From Amycolatopsis sp. WAC 01376 (GTDB lineage Bacteria; Actinomycetota; Actinomycetes; Mycobacteriales; Pseudonocardiaceae): a stretch of DNA of 64,000 nt. The translations under genes were made by a program, and so were the position numbers. The notes under the pieces are model-generated. The model worked only from the letters and a program-made list of their open reading frames with translations. It was not told where the DNA came from and searched no databases. The stretch is taken from assembly GCF_003947415.1 (NCBI RefSeq), contig NZ_QHKL01000003.1, positions 1,207,537-1,271,536 on the forward strand, written 5' to 3'. Positions 15,279 through 24,801 of this stretch are shown here, piece by piece (the first letter of the stretch is position 1; every line of letters starts with the position of its first letter).

Positions 15279-16691
15279 TTGAGTTCATCCCCGCTGCCGG
15301 GGCTCGAGCGGAAGATCGGGCCGCTCCAGGCGACCGCCATCAACATGACCCAGATGTGCGGCATCGGCCCGTTCGTCACCATCCCCGCGATGGTGGTGAC
15401 CCTCGGCGGCCCGCAGGCCATGTTCGGCTGGCTCATCGGCGCGGTCATCGCGCTGGCCGACGGCCTGATCTGGGCCGAACTCGGCGCCGCCCTCCCCGGC
15501 GCCGGCGGTACTTACGTGTACCTGCGCGAGGCGTTCGGCTCCCGGACCGGCAGGCTCATGCCGTTCCTGTTCGCGTGGAGCGCGGTGCTGTTCATCCCGC
15601 TGATCATGTCCACCGGCATCATCGGGCTCGTCCAGTATCTCGGGTACCTGATCCCGGGGGTGGCCGACGACGGCGGGACCACCGGGCTCGGCAAGGTCAT
15701 CGGCCTCGGCGTCATCGTCCTGATCGTGCTGGCGCTGTTCCGCAGGATCGGCGAGATCGGGAAGCTGACCACCGTCCTGTTCGCGATCATGCTGTTCGCC
15801 GCGCTCTCGGTGATCGTCGCCGCCTTCACGCATTTCGACGGCGCGCAAGCGTTCGCGTTCACGCCGGGCGCGTTCTCCTTCGACGGCGGCGCGTTCTGGG
15901 CGGGGCTCGGCGCCGGCCTGATCATCGCCATCTACGACTACCTCGGCTACAACACCAGCGCCTACCTCGGCGGCGAGGTGCGTGACCCCGGCCGGACGCT
16001 GCCGCGATCGATCATCCTCTCGATCCTCGGCATCATGAGCCTGTACTTCCTGCTGCAGCTCGGCGTGCTCGGCTCGGTCCCGCTGGAGGAATTGAAGAAC
16101 GCCACTTCGGTCGCCTCCACCGTGCTGGAACAGGCTTGGGGCACGGGCGCGGCGAAGGTCATCACCGTGTTCATCGTGATCGCCGCGATCGGCTCGGTGT
16201 TCGCCGGTCTGCTCGGCGGCTCGCGGGTCCCGTTCGAGGCCGCGCGCGATAAGGTGTTCCTGCCGGTGTTCGCCCGACTGCACCCGAAACTGAACCTGCC
16301 GACGGCCGGTGTGCTCACGATGGGCGTCATCGCCGCGATCGGCTCGCTGTTCACGCTGACCGCGGTGATCAACGCGGCGGTGACGGTGCTGGTGCTCATC
16401 CAGTCGCTCGCGCAGGTCGCGGCGATCGTCGTGCTGCGGCGACGGCGGCCGGAACTGGAGCGGCCGTACCGCCAATGGCTCTACCCGATCCCGACGGTCA
16501 TCGCGCTGCTCGGCTGGGTCTACATCTACTTCTCCGCCACCTGGCTTTCGATCGGGCTTTCGGTGGGCTGGATCGCGCTCGGCGTGGCGGCGTTCCTCGC
16601 CTACGCGAAGGCGGAGCGCGTGTGGCCGTTCGGGCCCAAGGGAATCCAGGAATCGTTCGCGGGGGCGGCAGCAGAGGGGAACGTGCGGTGA
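15279..16691 (+). CDS. APC-family amino acid permease
   Basis: A 470-residue transporter with 12 predicted membrane segments. The N-terminal GPLQATAINMTQMCGIGPFV carries the unwound TM1 GxG-type motif of the APC superfamily. The C-terminus is cytoplasmic. Substrate cannot be read from the sequence; co-transcription with a ROK kinase suggests a sugar-amine or related nutrient rather than a simple amino acid (inference). The TTG start is supported by GAGGGAGG. Its stop overlaps the ROK kinase start (GTGA). Confidence 0.85.
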   Translation: MSSSPLPGLERKIGPLQATAINMTQMCGIGPFVTIPAMVVTLGGPQAMFGWLIGAVIALADGLIWAELGAALPGAGGTYVYLREAFGSRTGRLMPFLFAWSAVLFIPLIMSTGIIGLVQYLGYLIPGVADDGGTTGLGKVIGLGVIVLIVLALFRRIGEIGKLTTVLFAIMLFAALSVIVAAFTHFDGAQAFAFTPGAFSFDGGAFWAGLGAGLIIAIYDYLGYNTSAYLGGEVRDPGRTLPRSIILSILGIMSLYFLLQLGVLGSVPLEELKNATSVASTVLEQAWGTGAAKVITVFIVIAAIGSVFAGLLGGSRVPFEAARDKVFLPVFARLHPKLNLPTAGVLTMGVIAAIGSLFTLTAVINAAVTVLVLIQSLAQVAAIVVLRRRRPELERPYRQWLYPIPTVIALLGWVYIYFSATWLSIGLSVGWIALGVAAFLAYAKAERVWPFGPKGIQESFAGAAAEGNVR

Positions 16692-17587
16692 CGGGGGACG
16701 AACTGATCCTGGGGATCGACTTCGGCGGGACGAAGGTCGCGATCGGGCTGGCCGACAGAGCCGGGACCCTGCTGGTCACCCGGCGGCTCGACACCGACGC
16801 GCAGGCGGGCGCCGGGCAGGTGGTCAGCCGTGCGCTCGCCGCGGCACGGAAACTGCTCGCCGACGAAGGCGCCGCGGACGCCCTTGTCGCGATCGGCGTC
16901 GTCAGCCCCGGCATCGTGCTGGAGGACCGCATCCTGCTGGCCCCCAACGTGCCGGGCTGGGAGGAACTGCGGCTGCGCGAACTCGTCGCCGCGGAGTTCG
17001 AAGGCGTGCCGATCGAGGTGGGCACCGACGCCAAGGCGGCGGCGCTCGCGGAATGGCGGTGGGGGGCGCTGGCGGACACCGATCCGGCGGTCTTCCTCTC
17101 CTTGGGGACCGGGATCGCCGCGGCGATCCTGGTCGGCGGACGGCTGCTGGCCGGCGCCAACGGAGCTGCGGGCGAGATCGGGTACAACCTCCGCTCGCCA
17201 CAGGACACCGACGGGTTCTCCGGCGGAGCGGCGCCGCTGGAAGAGGCCGTCGGTGGGCGTGGGCTGGGCGGCCGGGCGAGTGTGCTGCTCGGCCGCCCGG
17301 TAACCGCGGGTGAATTGTTCGGCCTCGCCAGGGAAAACGCACAGGCCAAGGAATTGGTCGGAGCGGCGCTCGACGAACTGTCGATGCACGTCGCGAACCT
17401 CGCCATCGCGCTCGACCCGCGGCGCATCGCCGTCGGTGGGGGACTGGTGCGCTCGGCCGACGTCCTGCTGCCCGCGCTGCGAGACCGGCTGGCCCAGGCC
17501 GTGCCGTTCCCGCCGGAACTGGTGGCGGCGAAGTTCGACCAGGACGCGTCCCTGCTGGGCGCGATCGCGATCGCGCTGGACGCCTAG
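16688..17587 (+). CDS. ROK-family sugar kinase, lacking the usual zinc cysteines
   Basis: A 299-residue sugar kinase. The phosphate-binding motif DFGGTK lies at 11-16, and SLGTGIAAAILVGG and GAAGEIGY are the expected second phosphate and sugar loops. The classical ROK CxCGxxGCxE zinc motif is replaced by a cysteine-free stretch (APLEEAVGGRGLGGRA), although the glutamate is kept. Kinase activity is still plausible. The GTG start overlaps the permease stop, so uptake and phosphorylation are coupled. A strong hairpin follows. Confidence 0.85.
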   Translation: MTGDELILGIDFGGTKVAIGLADRAGTLLVTRRLDTDAQAGAGQVVSRALAAARKLLADEGAADALVAIGVVSPGIVLEDRILLAPNVPGWEELRLRELVAAEFEGVPIEVGTDAKAAALAEWRWGALADTDPAVFLSLGTGIAAAILVGGRLLAGANGAAGEIGYNLRSPQDTDGFSGGAAPLEEAVGGRGLGGRASVLLGRPVTAGELFGLARENAQAKELVGAALDELSMHVANLAIALDPRRIAVGGGLVRSADVLLPALRDRLAQAVPFPPELVAAKFDQDASLLGAIAIALDA

Positions 17588-17602
17588 CGCGATCACCGAC
17601 CG

Positions 17603-17651
17603 AAGCCGCCGGGCCTTCGCTAGATCCGATCTAGCGAAGGCCCGGCGGCTT
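17603..17651 (+). terminator. 24-bp hairpin after the ROK kinase gene
   Basis: Arms 17603-17626 and 17628-17651 (AAGCCGCCGGGCCTTCGCTA...) are perfectly complementary. They start 16 bases after the kinase stop and are followed by TTCTCG. This is the only long hairpin of the set lying between co-directional genes. It closes the permease-kinase operon. Confidence 0.7.
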
Positions 17652-17688
17652 TCTCGCGCCTAAGGGGTGAGGCGAGAGGAGGTCGGCC

Positions 17689-18261
17689 ATGGACGACAGT
17701 CCGCTGCGGGTCGCGGTGATCATCGGCAGCGTCCGCGAAGGGCGGGTGGGGGACGCCGTCGGCAAGTGGTTCACCGGCCGCGCGGAACACCGGGACGACC
17801 TCGTCACCGAAGTGCTCGACCTCGTCGAATTCGACCTGCCCGCCGGGCTGCCGGAACCGCCGTCCGCCGACATGAAGCGATTCGCGAGGCTGGTCGACGA
17901 GGCCGAGGCGTTCGTCGTCGTCACCCCCGAGTACAACCGCAGCTTCCCCGCGTCGCTCAAGCAGGCGATCGACTGCGCCTACGACGAGTGGCGTGCGAAG
18001 CCGGTCGGGTTCGTCTCCTACGGCTACCGTTCGCAGGGTCTCTACGCCGTCGAGCAGCTGCGCACGATCTTCACCGAACTGCACACGGTGACCATGCGCG
18101 ACAGCGTGGCCTTCAACCTCCTCGACGGCACCTTCGCCCGCGACGGCACCCCCTTCGACACCGACGGGCAGGGCCAGGCCGTGACCACCTTGCTCGACGA
18201 ACTCGTCTGGTGGGGCCTCGCCCTGCGCGAAGCACGCGCCAACCGTCCTTACGTCTGCTGA
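17689..18261 (+). CDS. NADPH-dependent FMN reductase-like flavoprotein
   Basis: A 190-residue protein with the flavodoxin-like fold of FMN/azo-reductases. The FMN phosphate loop IIGSVREGRVGDAV lies at ~12-25, and TPEYNRSFPASLKQAID (~85) is the conserved flavin/substrate motif. It likely reduces quinones or free flavins with NAD(P)H. The ATG has GAGGAGG upstream. It lies 24 bases before an ABC exporter gene on the same strand, so they may be co-transcribed. Confidence 0.85.
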   Translation: MDDSPLRVAVIIGSVREGRVGDAVGKWFTGRAEHRDDLVTEVLDLVEFDLPAGLPEPPSADMKRFARLVDEAEAFVVVTPEYNRSFPASLKQAIDCAYDEWRAKPVGFVSYGYRSQGLYAVEQLRTIFTELHTVTMRDSVAFNLLDGTFARDGTPFDTDGQGQAVTTLLDELVWWGLALREARANRPYVC

Positions 18262-18284
18262 AAGCTTCTGAAAGGAAAACGAAA

Positions 18285-19265
18285 ATGAGTGAACTGGCCA
18301 TCGAAGCCTCGGGGCTGGTCAAGGTGTTCGGGGAGAACCGGGCGGTCGACGGGATCGACCTGAAGGTCCCCGCGGGCACCGTGTACGGCGTCCTCGGACC
18401 GAACGGCGCCGGCAAGACCACCGCGGTGAAGATGCTCGCGACCCTGCTCCGCCCCAACGGCGGTGAAGCGCGCATCTTCGGCAAGGACGTCGTCCGCGAG
18501 GCCGACGCGGTCCGGTCCATGGTGAGCCTGACCGGGCAGTACGCCTCGGTCGACGAGGACCTGACCGGGACCGAGAACCTGGTGCTGATCGGCAGGCTGA
18601 CCGGGCACCGCAAACCGGCCGCCCGCGCGCGGGCGGCCGAACTGCTGGCGGCGTTCGGATTGTCCGAGGCCGCGGGGCGGCAGGTGAAGAACTACTCCGG
18701 CGGGATGCGGCGGCGGATCGACATCGCCGCGAGCATCCTCAACACCCCGGACGTGCTCTTCCTCGACGAGCCGACCACCGGTCTCGATCCCCGCAGCCGC
18801 AACCAGGTCTGGGACATCGTGCGAGCGATCGTGGAGCACGGCACCACCGTCCTGCTGACCACGCAGTACCTCGACGAGGCCGATCAGCTGGCCTCCCGGA
18901 TCGCGGTGATCGACCACGGCAAGGTGATCGCCGAAGGCACCAAGGGGCAGCTGAAGGCCTCGGTCGGCGCGGGCGCGGTCCACGTCCGGCTGCGGGAGGC
19001 CGATCAGCGTTCCGAAGCCGAGGCGCTGCTCGTCCGCACCTTGCAGGCGCAGGTGGTGCTCGAATCGGACCCGGTCGCGCTGACCGCGCGGCTTTCGGGC
19101 GAGAGCACCGAACAGGGCGCCGCCGAACACGCCTCGCACGCGCTGGGCGAACTCGCCCGCGCGGGAATCATCGTCGACACCTTCTCCCTCGGCCAGCCGA
19201 GCCTCGACGAGGTCTTCCTGGCCCTGACCGACCGCACCGCCACGCCTGAGGAGAGTGCAGCTTGA
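18285..19265 (+). CDS. ABC exporter ATPase (DrrA-type)
   Basis: A 326-residue ATPase. Walker A GPNGAGKTT at 38-46, signature YSGGMRRR (~137), Walker B VLFLDEPT, and an H-loop region TTQYLDEADQLA. The C-terminal extension of about 100 residues (DEVFLALT near the end) matches the DrrA subfamily, which exports antibiotics and lipids with a DrrB-type permease. The ATG follows AAAGGAAAACGAAA. It overlaps the permease gene by 4 bases. Confidence 0.9.
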   Translation: MSELAIEASGLVKVFGENRAVDGIDLKVPAGTVYGVLGPNGAGKTTAVKMLATLLRPNGGEARIFGKDVVREADAVRSMVSLTGQYASVDEDLTGTENLVLIGRLTGHRKPAARARAAELLAAFGLSEAAGRQVKNYSGGMRRRIDIAASILNTPDVLFLDEPTTGLDPRSRNQVWDIVRAIVEHGTTVLLTTQYLDEADQLASRIAVIDHGKVIAEGTKGQLKASVGAGAVHVRLREADQRSEAEALLVRTLQAQVVLESDPVALTARLSGESTEQGAAEHASHALGELARAGIIVDTFSLGQPSLDEVFLALTDRTATPEESAA

Positions 19266-20113
19266 GTACCACGGCAGTCAAAGAAAACGAACCCGTCCTC
19301 GCGGCGCCGAAGCCCGAAGACCTCGCCGCCGTCCTGATCGCGAAGACGCGGCCACCGCGCCCCAGCGCGCTGTCGACCTCGGTCACCTTCGGGTGGCGCG
19401 CGATGCTGAAGATCAAGCACGTGCCCGAGCAGCTGTTCGACGTCACGGCGTTCCCGATCATGATGACGCTGATGTTCACCTACCTGTTCGGCGGCGCGCT
19501 GTCCGGTTCGCCGACGGAGTACCTGCAGTTCGTGCTGCCGGGCATCATGGCCAGCAGCATCCTGATGATCACCATGTACACCGGGATCTCGGTGAACACC
19601 GACATCGAGAAGGGCGTGTTCGACCGGTTCCGCACGCTGCCGATCTGGCGGCCGTCGGCGATGGTCGGCTACCTGCTCGGCGACATGCTGCGCTACCTCA
19701 TCGCGTCGGTGGTGATCCTCGGCGTCGGCCTGATCATGGGCTTCCGGCCCGGCGGCGGATTCGGTGGCGTGGCCGCCGCGATCCTCCTGCTGCTGGCGTT
19801 CTCGTTCGCGTTCTCGTGGATCTGGACGATGTTCGGCCTGCTGCTGCGCAGCGAGAAGTCGGTGATGGGCGTCAGCATGATGGTGCTGTTCCCGCTGACC
19901 TTCCTCAGCAACATCTACGTCGACCCGAAGACGATGCCGACCTGGTTGCAGGCCTTCGTCGACGTCAACCCGGTGACCCACGTGGTCGCGGCGGTCCGCT
20001 CGATGATGTCCGGCAACTGGGACGGCGGCGAGATCACCTGGGTGCTGATCGCCGGCGGAGTCATCCTCGCGATCTTCGGCACGTTGACGATGCGGCTCTA
20101 CAACCGGAAATGA
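19262..20113 (+). CDS. ABC-2 type permease (DrrB-type)
   Basis: A 283-residue membrane protein with six membrane segments and the ABC-2 pattern (FRTLPIWRPSAMVGYLLGD near residue 120; VNPVTHVVAAVRSMM near 240). It pairs with the upstream ATPase; the TTG start overlaps that gene's stop (TTGA). The substrate is unknown: a drug, lipid or secondary metabolite is usual for this family. The gene ends just before a 20-bp hairpin shared with a convergent gene. Confidence 0.88.
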   Translation: MSTTAVKENEPVLAAPKPEDLAAVLIAKTRPPRPSALSTSVTFGWRAMLKIKHVPEQLFDVTAFPIMMTLMFTYLFGGALSGSPTEYLQFVLPGIMASSILMITMYTGISVNTDIEKGVFDRFRTLPIWRPSAMVGYLLGDMLRYLIASVVILGVGLIMGFRPGGGFGGVAAAILLLLAFSFAFSWIWTMFGLLLRSEKSVMGVSMMVLFPLTFLSNIYVDPKTMPTWLQAFVDVNPVTHVVAAVRSMMSGNWDGGEITWVLIAGGVILAIFGTLTMRLYNRK

Positions 20114-20122
20114 ACTGGGGGT

Positions 20123-20165
20123 GACAAGGTCCCCTGGCGGCTCACAGCCGCCAGGGGACCTTGTC
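20123..20165. terminator. 20-bp hairpin embracing the stop codon of the convergent AAA/TPR gene
   Basis: Arms 20123-20142 and 20146-20165 (GACAAGGTCCCCTGGCGGCT and its complement) are perfect, with a 3-base loop. The stop codon of the minus-strand gene (20142-20144) lies at the loop, so the right arm is the last codons of that gene. It is placed to end both convergent transcripts. Confidence 0.7.
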
Positions 20166-23100
20166 TTCGGGTGCGTAGCGGCACGAAGAACCGGTGGTGA
20201 CCGACGCGCGCAGGTGCGCGGCCAGCGCCGGATGCTGCTCGTCGAGTTTGCGCAGGGTGTCGCGGATGCGGGCGGTCACCGTCTTGCGGGCGCGTTCGGC
20301 CTCGTCGCCGAGCCGCCTGGTGCGGCCGCCGAGCCCGGCCGCGGACCGCAGTTCGGCGAGCAGTGCGTCCCGTTCACGGTCCAGAGCCGCGGCGCGCGCG
20401 TCCTGGCCGAGCTCGGTCGCGGTGTCGATCAGTTCGTCGAGTTCGTCCAGCCGCGCGCGATACCGGGCTTTCGCCTCGTCGTCGAGGACGGCGTCCCCGC
20501 CGAGGCTCTTCGCGGCGACGACCTCCTCGCCTCCCGCGGGATCGAGCAGCCGGACGGCCGCCACCTCCGAACCCGGCCTGCCGAGCAGGAAATGCAGGTC
20601 CCGCAACCCTTTCGAGTCCGGAAGGCGGGCAGTGACGCCGTCGAAGTGCAAGGTCCACACGGCTTCGTCGCGACGGAACTCGGCGGCGGGGGCGGGCGGC
20701 GCCTGCGCGCTGTTCCGCGTCCGCGCCACCCTGGACAGGATCTGCCGCATGCCGAACGCGGTGGCTTCTCTGTCCACTTCGGACAGCAGGGTCGCCGCGG
20801 CCGCCGCGTCGCCTTCGAGATTCCGGCCGAGCAAAGCCGCCGCCAGCCAGGACTTGGCCTCGGTCGCCCAGACCGTGGCCCTCAGCCGGTCCGCGGAGAG
20901 CGCGGCGCCACGAAGCCGGTCCACCGCGTCGTTCCAGCGTTCCTGCGCCAGATCGAGCCTGCCGAGCCAGAGGTCGACCGGGCCGGAGATCTCGCAGCCG
21001 TACAGGGAAACCAGCCATTCCCCGCTGTAGGGCGCGAGCAGTGCGCGGGCGGCTTCACAGCGTTCGGGATCGCGCGAGACCGCCGCCGTCTGCGCCTGAC
21101 AGCGCAGCCACAACGCTTCCAGATCGCGAGGGTACGGTTTCGCGTCGCCCGCGAGATCGGTGAGCCGCACGGCCTCCCCGACGTCCTCACGGTGGGCCGC
21201 GGTGACCGCCTCCAGCAGACGGCTGTACGAGTACCCGCCGCGGGCGATCTCACGGTGCAATCCGGCGAGATCGTCGAACCGGCCCTCCAGGCACCACCGG
21301 GCCCACCGCTGCAACTGGTTCAGGTCACCGAAATGGGGATGCTCATCCCCCTCGTGGTCGGCGAGCACCTGCTGGATGTACGCCTCGGCTTCGGTGAACC
21401 GGCCTTGGAGGGTGGCGATGATGCTCTGGTCGATCCGGGAGGCAAGCTGCGAACTCGGCGCGCGGCCGGTGCTCGCCAGTGCGACGAATTCCTGATATTG
21501 CTCGAAATACCGGGGATCGCCCTGTTCGAGCAGCGCCACCCACTTGAACGACGCCGCGTAGTGCTCCAATTCCGGGTTCGCCGTGCGACGGCCGACCACG
21601 ACCAGTTCGTCGGTGAGCCGTTCCCGTTCCGCGGCGCTGCCCGGCCCCCAGATCGCGTCGTGCCGGGCCCACAGACCGAACAGCAGAGCGGAATCGTCCT
21701 CATGGTCGCGGGCGGTCATCATGATGCGCGCGGACAGTTCCTGCGTCATCTCCTCGACGGTGAGTTCCTGTCCTGGCTCGCGGCCGCAAAGCCGCGCGTG
21801 TGCTTCGGTGAGCACCTTGACCGTCTCGTCGACCCGAAGGCTTTTGTGATCGGCGCGGACCAGGGTCAGCGCCAGCCTGGCGAGGAGATCGTCGTCGTCG
21901 AGTTCGTGGATGAGCGCGGAAACCTCGTCGAGTACCTGTCTGCCCTCGTCCGTCTCGTGGTGACGCGTCAGGTGCGCGCCCAGTTCGAGGGCGATGCTCG
22001 CCTGCCGCCGCCGGTCCTCGGCGATCTCCATCGCCCGCCGGTAGTGCGTGGTCGTCTCTTCGACGGCCATCCGGCCGGTGGCGTCGATCGCGGCGGCCAG
22101 CAACAGGTCGATGGCCTCGCCCGGATCGAGTTCGGGTCCGGCGAGCAGCGCGTGGCGGGCCAGGTCCGCGGGGAAGAGCCGGTCCCGTGACGTCGGCGTC
22201 TCACGGGCCGCCGCGACGACCGCGGCGTGCTGTTTCCGGCGGTCCTGTTCGGACAGGGCCGCGTACAGCGTCTCGCGGACGAGGTCGTGGGCGAAGGCGA
22301 ACCGGCCTTGCCCGTGCACCACGACCAGCCGTGCCGCGACGGCCTGGTCGAGCAGCCGGTCCACCTGGGGCACGGGCGCCGAGGCCACGCCGGCGAGCAG
22401 CCTGCGGTGGAATTCCCTGCCGAGTACGGAGGCGGTGGTCAGCAGATCGAGAACAGGCTGGGGGAGCAGGGAAAGCCGTCTCTGCAGGGCATCGGCCACG
22501 CCGGGCGCGATGGTCTCCGCGGAACCGCCGCTGTGCCAGAGCCGCGCCGTCTGCTCGACGAAGAACGGGTTGCCGCCGGTGCGGCGGTGGACTTCGGCGA
22601 CCAACGCGTCTTCGGGCGCCGTGCCCGCCGTCCTGGCCATGAGCGTGCCGACCTCGTCCGGTTCGAGGCCGGTGAGCGTGACCGAAGTGGCCTTCGCGAG
22701 CAACGGCAGCATAAGCGAGCGAAGCGGGTGATCGGTCGCCTCGACCTCGACGTCCCGGTATGTGCCGATCAGCAGCAACCGTTCGAACCAGGTGTGCTGC
22801 GCGGCGAACTCGAGCAACCGCAGCGACGCGGCGTCGGCCCAGTGCAGATCGTCGAGCACCACCACGATCGGCTGATCCTGGGAGGCGGCCACCAGCGCGC
22901 TCGTCACCGCGTCGTACAGCCGGAAGCCGTCCGCCGCGCCGTCGCCGCGGGCTTCACCGAGCAGGACGTCCAGTTCACTGTCGGCCATCGCGGCCCAGCG
23001 CCCCTGCCCGACCGCGCGCCGCAATCCGCGGATCACCTGGGTCCACGGCCAATAGCCCGGCGCGCTGGCCGAGTCCCAGCAAGACCCGTTGAGCACCAGG

Positions 23101-23267
23101 GCGCCGAGGTGTTTCGCCTCCTCGGCGGCGCCGGTGACGAGCGTGGTCTTGCCGATCCCGGCCTCGCCGGTGACCAGCACCAGCCCGCCGTGGCTTTCGG
23201 CGGCACGGGCGATCTCCGCGCGGAGAACCCCCGCGGGATGGTCGCGTCCGATGAGTACGGCTGACAT
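20142..23267 (-). CDS. Large AAA/TPR regulator without LuxR HTH
   Basis: A 1041-residue STAND-like protein. The N-terminal ATPase has Walker A GEAGIGKTT (34-42) and Walker B VVVLDDLHWAD (~135). A long TPR-type helical region follows (~400-850). The C-terminus has no LuxR HTH. It has a small beta/wHTH-like module (WTLHFDGVTARLPDSKGLRD, ~880), an acidic coiled-coil, and a conserved-looking tail (ERARKTVTARIRDTL ... TGSSCRYAPEDKVPW). I recognise this end module only as recurring in actinobacterial ATPases of this class. It is likely a signal-responsive regulator or scaffold. Confidence 0.8.
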   Translation of the reverse strand: MSAVLIGRDHPAGVLRAEIARAAESHGGLVLVTGEAGIGKTTLVTGAAEEAKHLGALVLNGSCWDSASAPGYWPWTQVIRGLRRAVGQGRWAAMADSELDVLLGEARGDGAADGFRLYDAVTSALVAASQDQPIVVVLDDLHWADAASLRLLEFAAQHTWFERLLLIGTYRDVEVEATDHPLRSLMLPLLAKATSVTLTGLEPDEVGTLMARTAGTAPEDALVAEVHRRTGGNPFFVEQTARLWHSGGSAETIAPGVADALQRRLSLLPQPVLDLLTTASVLGREFHRRLLAGVASAPVPQVDRLLDQAVAARLVVVHGQGRFAFAHDLVRETLYAALSEQDRRKQHAAVVAAARETPTSRDRLFPADLARHALLAGPELDPGEAIDLLLAAAIDATGRMAVEETTTHYRRAMEIAEDRRRQASIALELGAHLTRHHETDEGRQVLDEVSALIHELDDDDLLARLALTLVRADHKSLRVDETVKVLTEAHARLCGREPGQELTVEEMTQELSARIMMTARDHEDDSALLFGLWARHDAIWGPGSAAERERLTDELVVVGRRTANPELEHYAASFKWVALLEQGDPRYFEQYQEFVALASTGRAPSSQLASRIDQSIIATLQGRFTEAEAYIQQVLADHEGDEHPHFGDLNQLQRWARWCLEGRFDDLAGLHREIARGGYSYSRLLEAVTAAHREDVGEAVRLTDLAGDAKPYPRDLEALWLRCQAQTAAVSRDPERCEAARALLAPYSGEWLVSLYGCEISGPVDLWLGRLDLAQERWNDAVDRLRGAALSADRLRATVWATEAKSWLAAALLGRNLEGDAAAAATLLSEVDREATAFGMRQILSRVARTRNSAQAPPAPAAEFRRDEAVWTLHFDGVTARLPDSKGLRDLHFLLGRPGSEVAAVRLLDPAGGEEVVAAKSLGGDAVLDDEAKARYRARLDELDELIDTATELGQDARAAALDRERDALLAELRSAAGLGGRTRRLGDEAERARKTVTARIRDTLRKLDEQHPALAAHLRASVTTGSSCRYAPEDKVPWRL

Positions 23268-23523
23268 GTCCGAATCCTCCCAGTAAGGTCCGACAATCTC
23301 ACGACGCGCACCCGATGTCAGGCGTTATCTCCGGTCCGTTGTGACCGACGGTGACCGAGGTCTCCCGGTCGCCGGGAACCTCCCGCGGCGGAAATCCGAC
23401 TTTCTGGACGTGACTGATCGAGTGGGACGGCGGGTGAACAACCGTCGAAAATCCTGCCCCACCGGGCGAAGGCGACCTGTTGTGCCAGGTCAGGTGCTCA
23501 GCGGCAGGAGTAGGGTGCAGGGT

Positions 23524-24798
23524 ATGGGGAGCATTCGCTCGCGCGTGTTGGCTTGGATCGGCCGCCGTTACCTCGCGCGTCAGCAGAAGAACGGTTTCGA
23601 CCTGTCCAAGATGTCCATCATCCCGGACAACGCGCTGCTGCCGCTCAAGCGCGACGGTCTCGACCCGGTGGCCGAGCTGGGCCGGATCCGCGCGACGGAG
23701 CCGATCAGCAAGCTCGACCTGCCGTTCGGGATGAACGGCTGGCTGGTCACCGGTTACGACGAGGCCAAGGCCGTGCTCGGCAAGGTGAGCGAGTTCAGCA
23801 ACGACTTCACCAACCTGGTCGGGAACGCGGGCGTGACCGAGGACCAGAACCCCGGTGGGCTCGGGTTCGCCGATCCGCCGGTGCACACCCGGCTGCGGCG
23901 GCTGCTCACGCCGGAGTTCACCATGCGACGGCTGTCCCGGCTGACGCCGCGGATCGACCAGATCGTCGCCGACCAGCTCGACGCGATGGCGAAGGCGGAC
24001 GGCCCCGTCGACCTGTGGGAGGCCTTCGCGCTGCCGATCCCGTCGCTGACGATCTGCGAGCTGCTGGGCGTCCCGTACGAGGACCGCGACGACTTCCAGC
24101 GGCTGAGCACCGCGCGGTTCGACCTCTTCGGCGGCGCGGGCGCGTCGCTCGGCGCGATGACCGAGTCACTGTCCTATCTGGACGACATCGTCAAGAAGCA
24201 GCGCGAGAACCCGGGCGACGGCCTGCTCGGCATGCTCATCAAGGACCACGGCGACGAAATCGACGACCGCGAGCTGGCGGGCCTCGCCGACGGCGTGCTG
24301 ACCGGCGGCCTGGAGACCACGGCGAGCATGCTCGCGCTCGGCGCGCTCGTACTGCTCAAGGACCGCGAGCTGTTCGAGACCGTCCGCGGCGACGACGACG
24401 CCGTCCACAAGTTCGTGGAGGAACTGCTGCGGTACCTGACGGTCGTGCAGATGGCCTTCCCGCGCTTCGCCAAGGAGGACATGGAGGTCGACGGCGTCCG
24501 GATCGCGAAGGGCGACATCGTGCTGGTCTCCCTCAGCGTCGCGAACCGTGACGGCGTCCTCGGTGAGGACATGGAGAAGTTCGACGCGACCCGCGAGCCG
24601 ACGTCGCATCTCGCCTTCGGCTGGGGAATCCACCGGTGCATCGGTGCCGAACTGGCCAGGATGGAACTGCGCACCGCGTATCCCGCGCTGGTGCGCCGGT
24701 TCCCGGAGATGCGGCTGGCGGTCGAGCCGGAGGCGGTGGGCTTCCGGAAGGTCTCGATCGTCTACGGCGTCGACGCGCTTCCCGTGCTGCTGGAGTGA
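23524..24798 (+). CDS. Cytochrome P450
   Basis: A 424-residue P450. The heme motif FGWGIHRCIGAELA has the ligand C372. The ExxR is in VEELLRYL. The I-helix is GGLETTAS, where a glutamate replaces the usual aspartate of the (A/G)GxDT oxygen-activation motif. Class I actinobacterial P450s use ferredoxin partners, none of which are adjacent. The substrate is unknown. The upstream 256 bases carry no gene. The stop lies 3 bases before the convergent AlkB-like stop. Confidence 0.9.
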   Translation: MGSIRSRVLAWIGRRYLARQQKNGFDLSKMSIIPDNALLPLKRDGLDPVAELGRIRATEPISKLDLPFGMNGWLVTGYDEAKAVLGKVSEFSNDFTNLVGNAGVTEDQNPGGLGFADPPVHTRLRRLLTPEFTMRRLSRLTPRIDQIVADQLDAMAKADGPVDLWEAFALPIPSLTICELLGVPYEDRDDFQRLSTARFDLFGGAGASLGAMTESLSYLDDIVKKQRENPGDGLLGMLIKDHGDEIDDRELAGLADGVLTGGLETTASMLALGALVLLKDRELFETVRGDDDAVHKFVEELLRYLTVVQMAFPRFAKEDMEVDGVRIAKGDIVLVSLSVANRDGVLGEDMEKFDATREPTSHLAFGWGIHRCIGAELARMELRTAYPALVRRFPEMRLAVEPEAVGFRKVSIVYGVDALPVLLE

Positions 24799-24801
24799 TT
24801 C

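Noticed and set aside
15279..20113. Single operon from permease to ABC exporter
   Set aside because: A strong hairpin at 17603-17651 separates permease-kinase from the reductase-exporter group, and the functions differ.
20121..22190. Plus-strand open frame of 689 codons opposite the AAA/TPR gene
   Set aside because: Antisense shadow: no motifs and Arg/Gly/Ala-biased composition. The minus strand carries Walker motifs.
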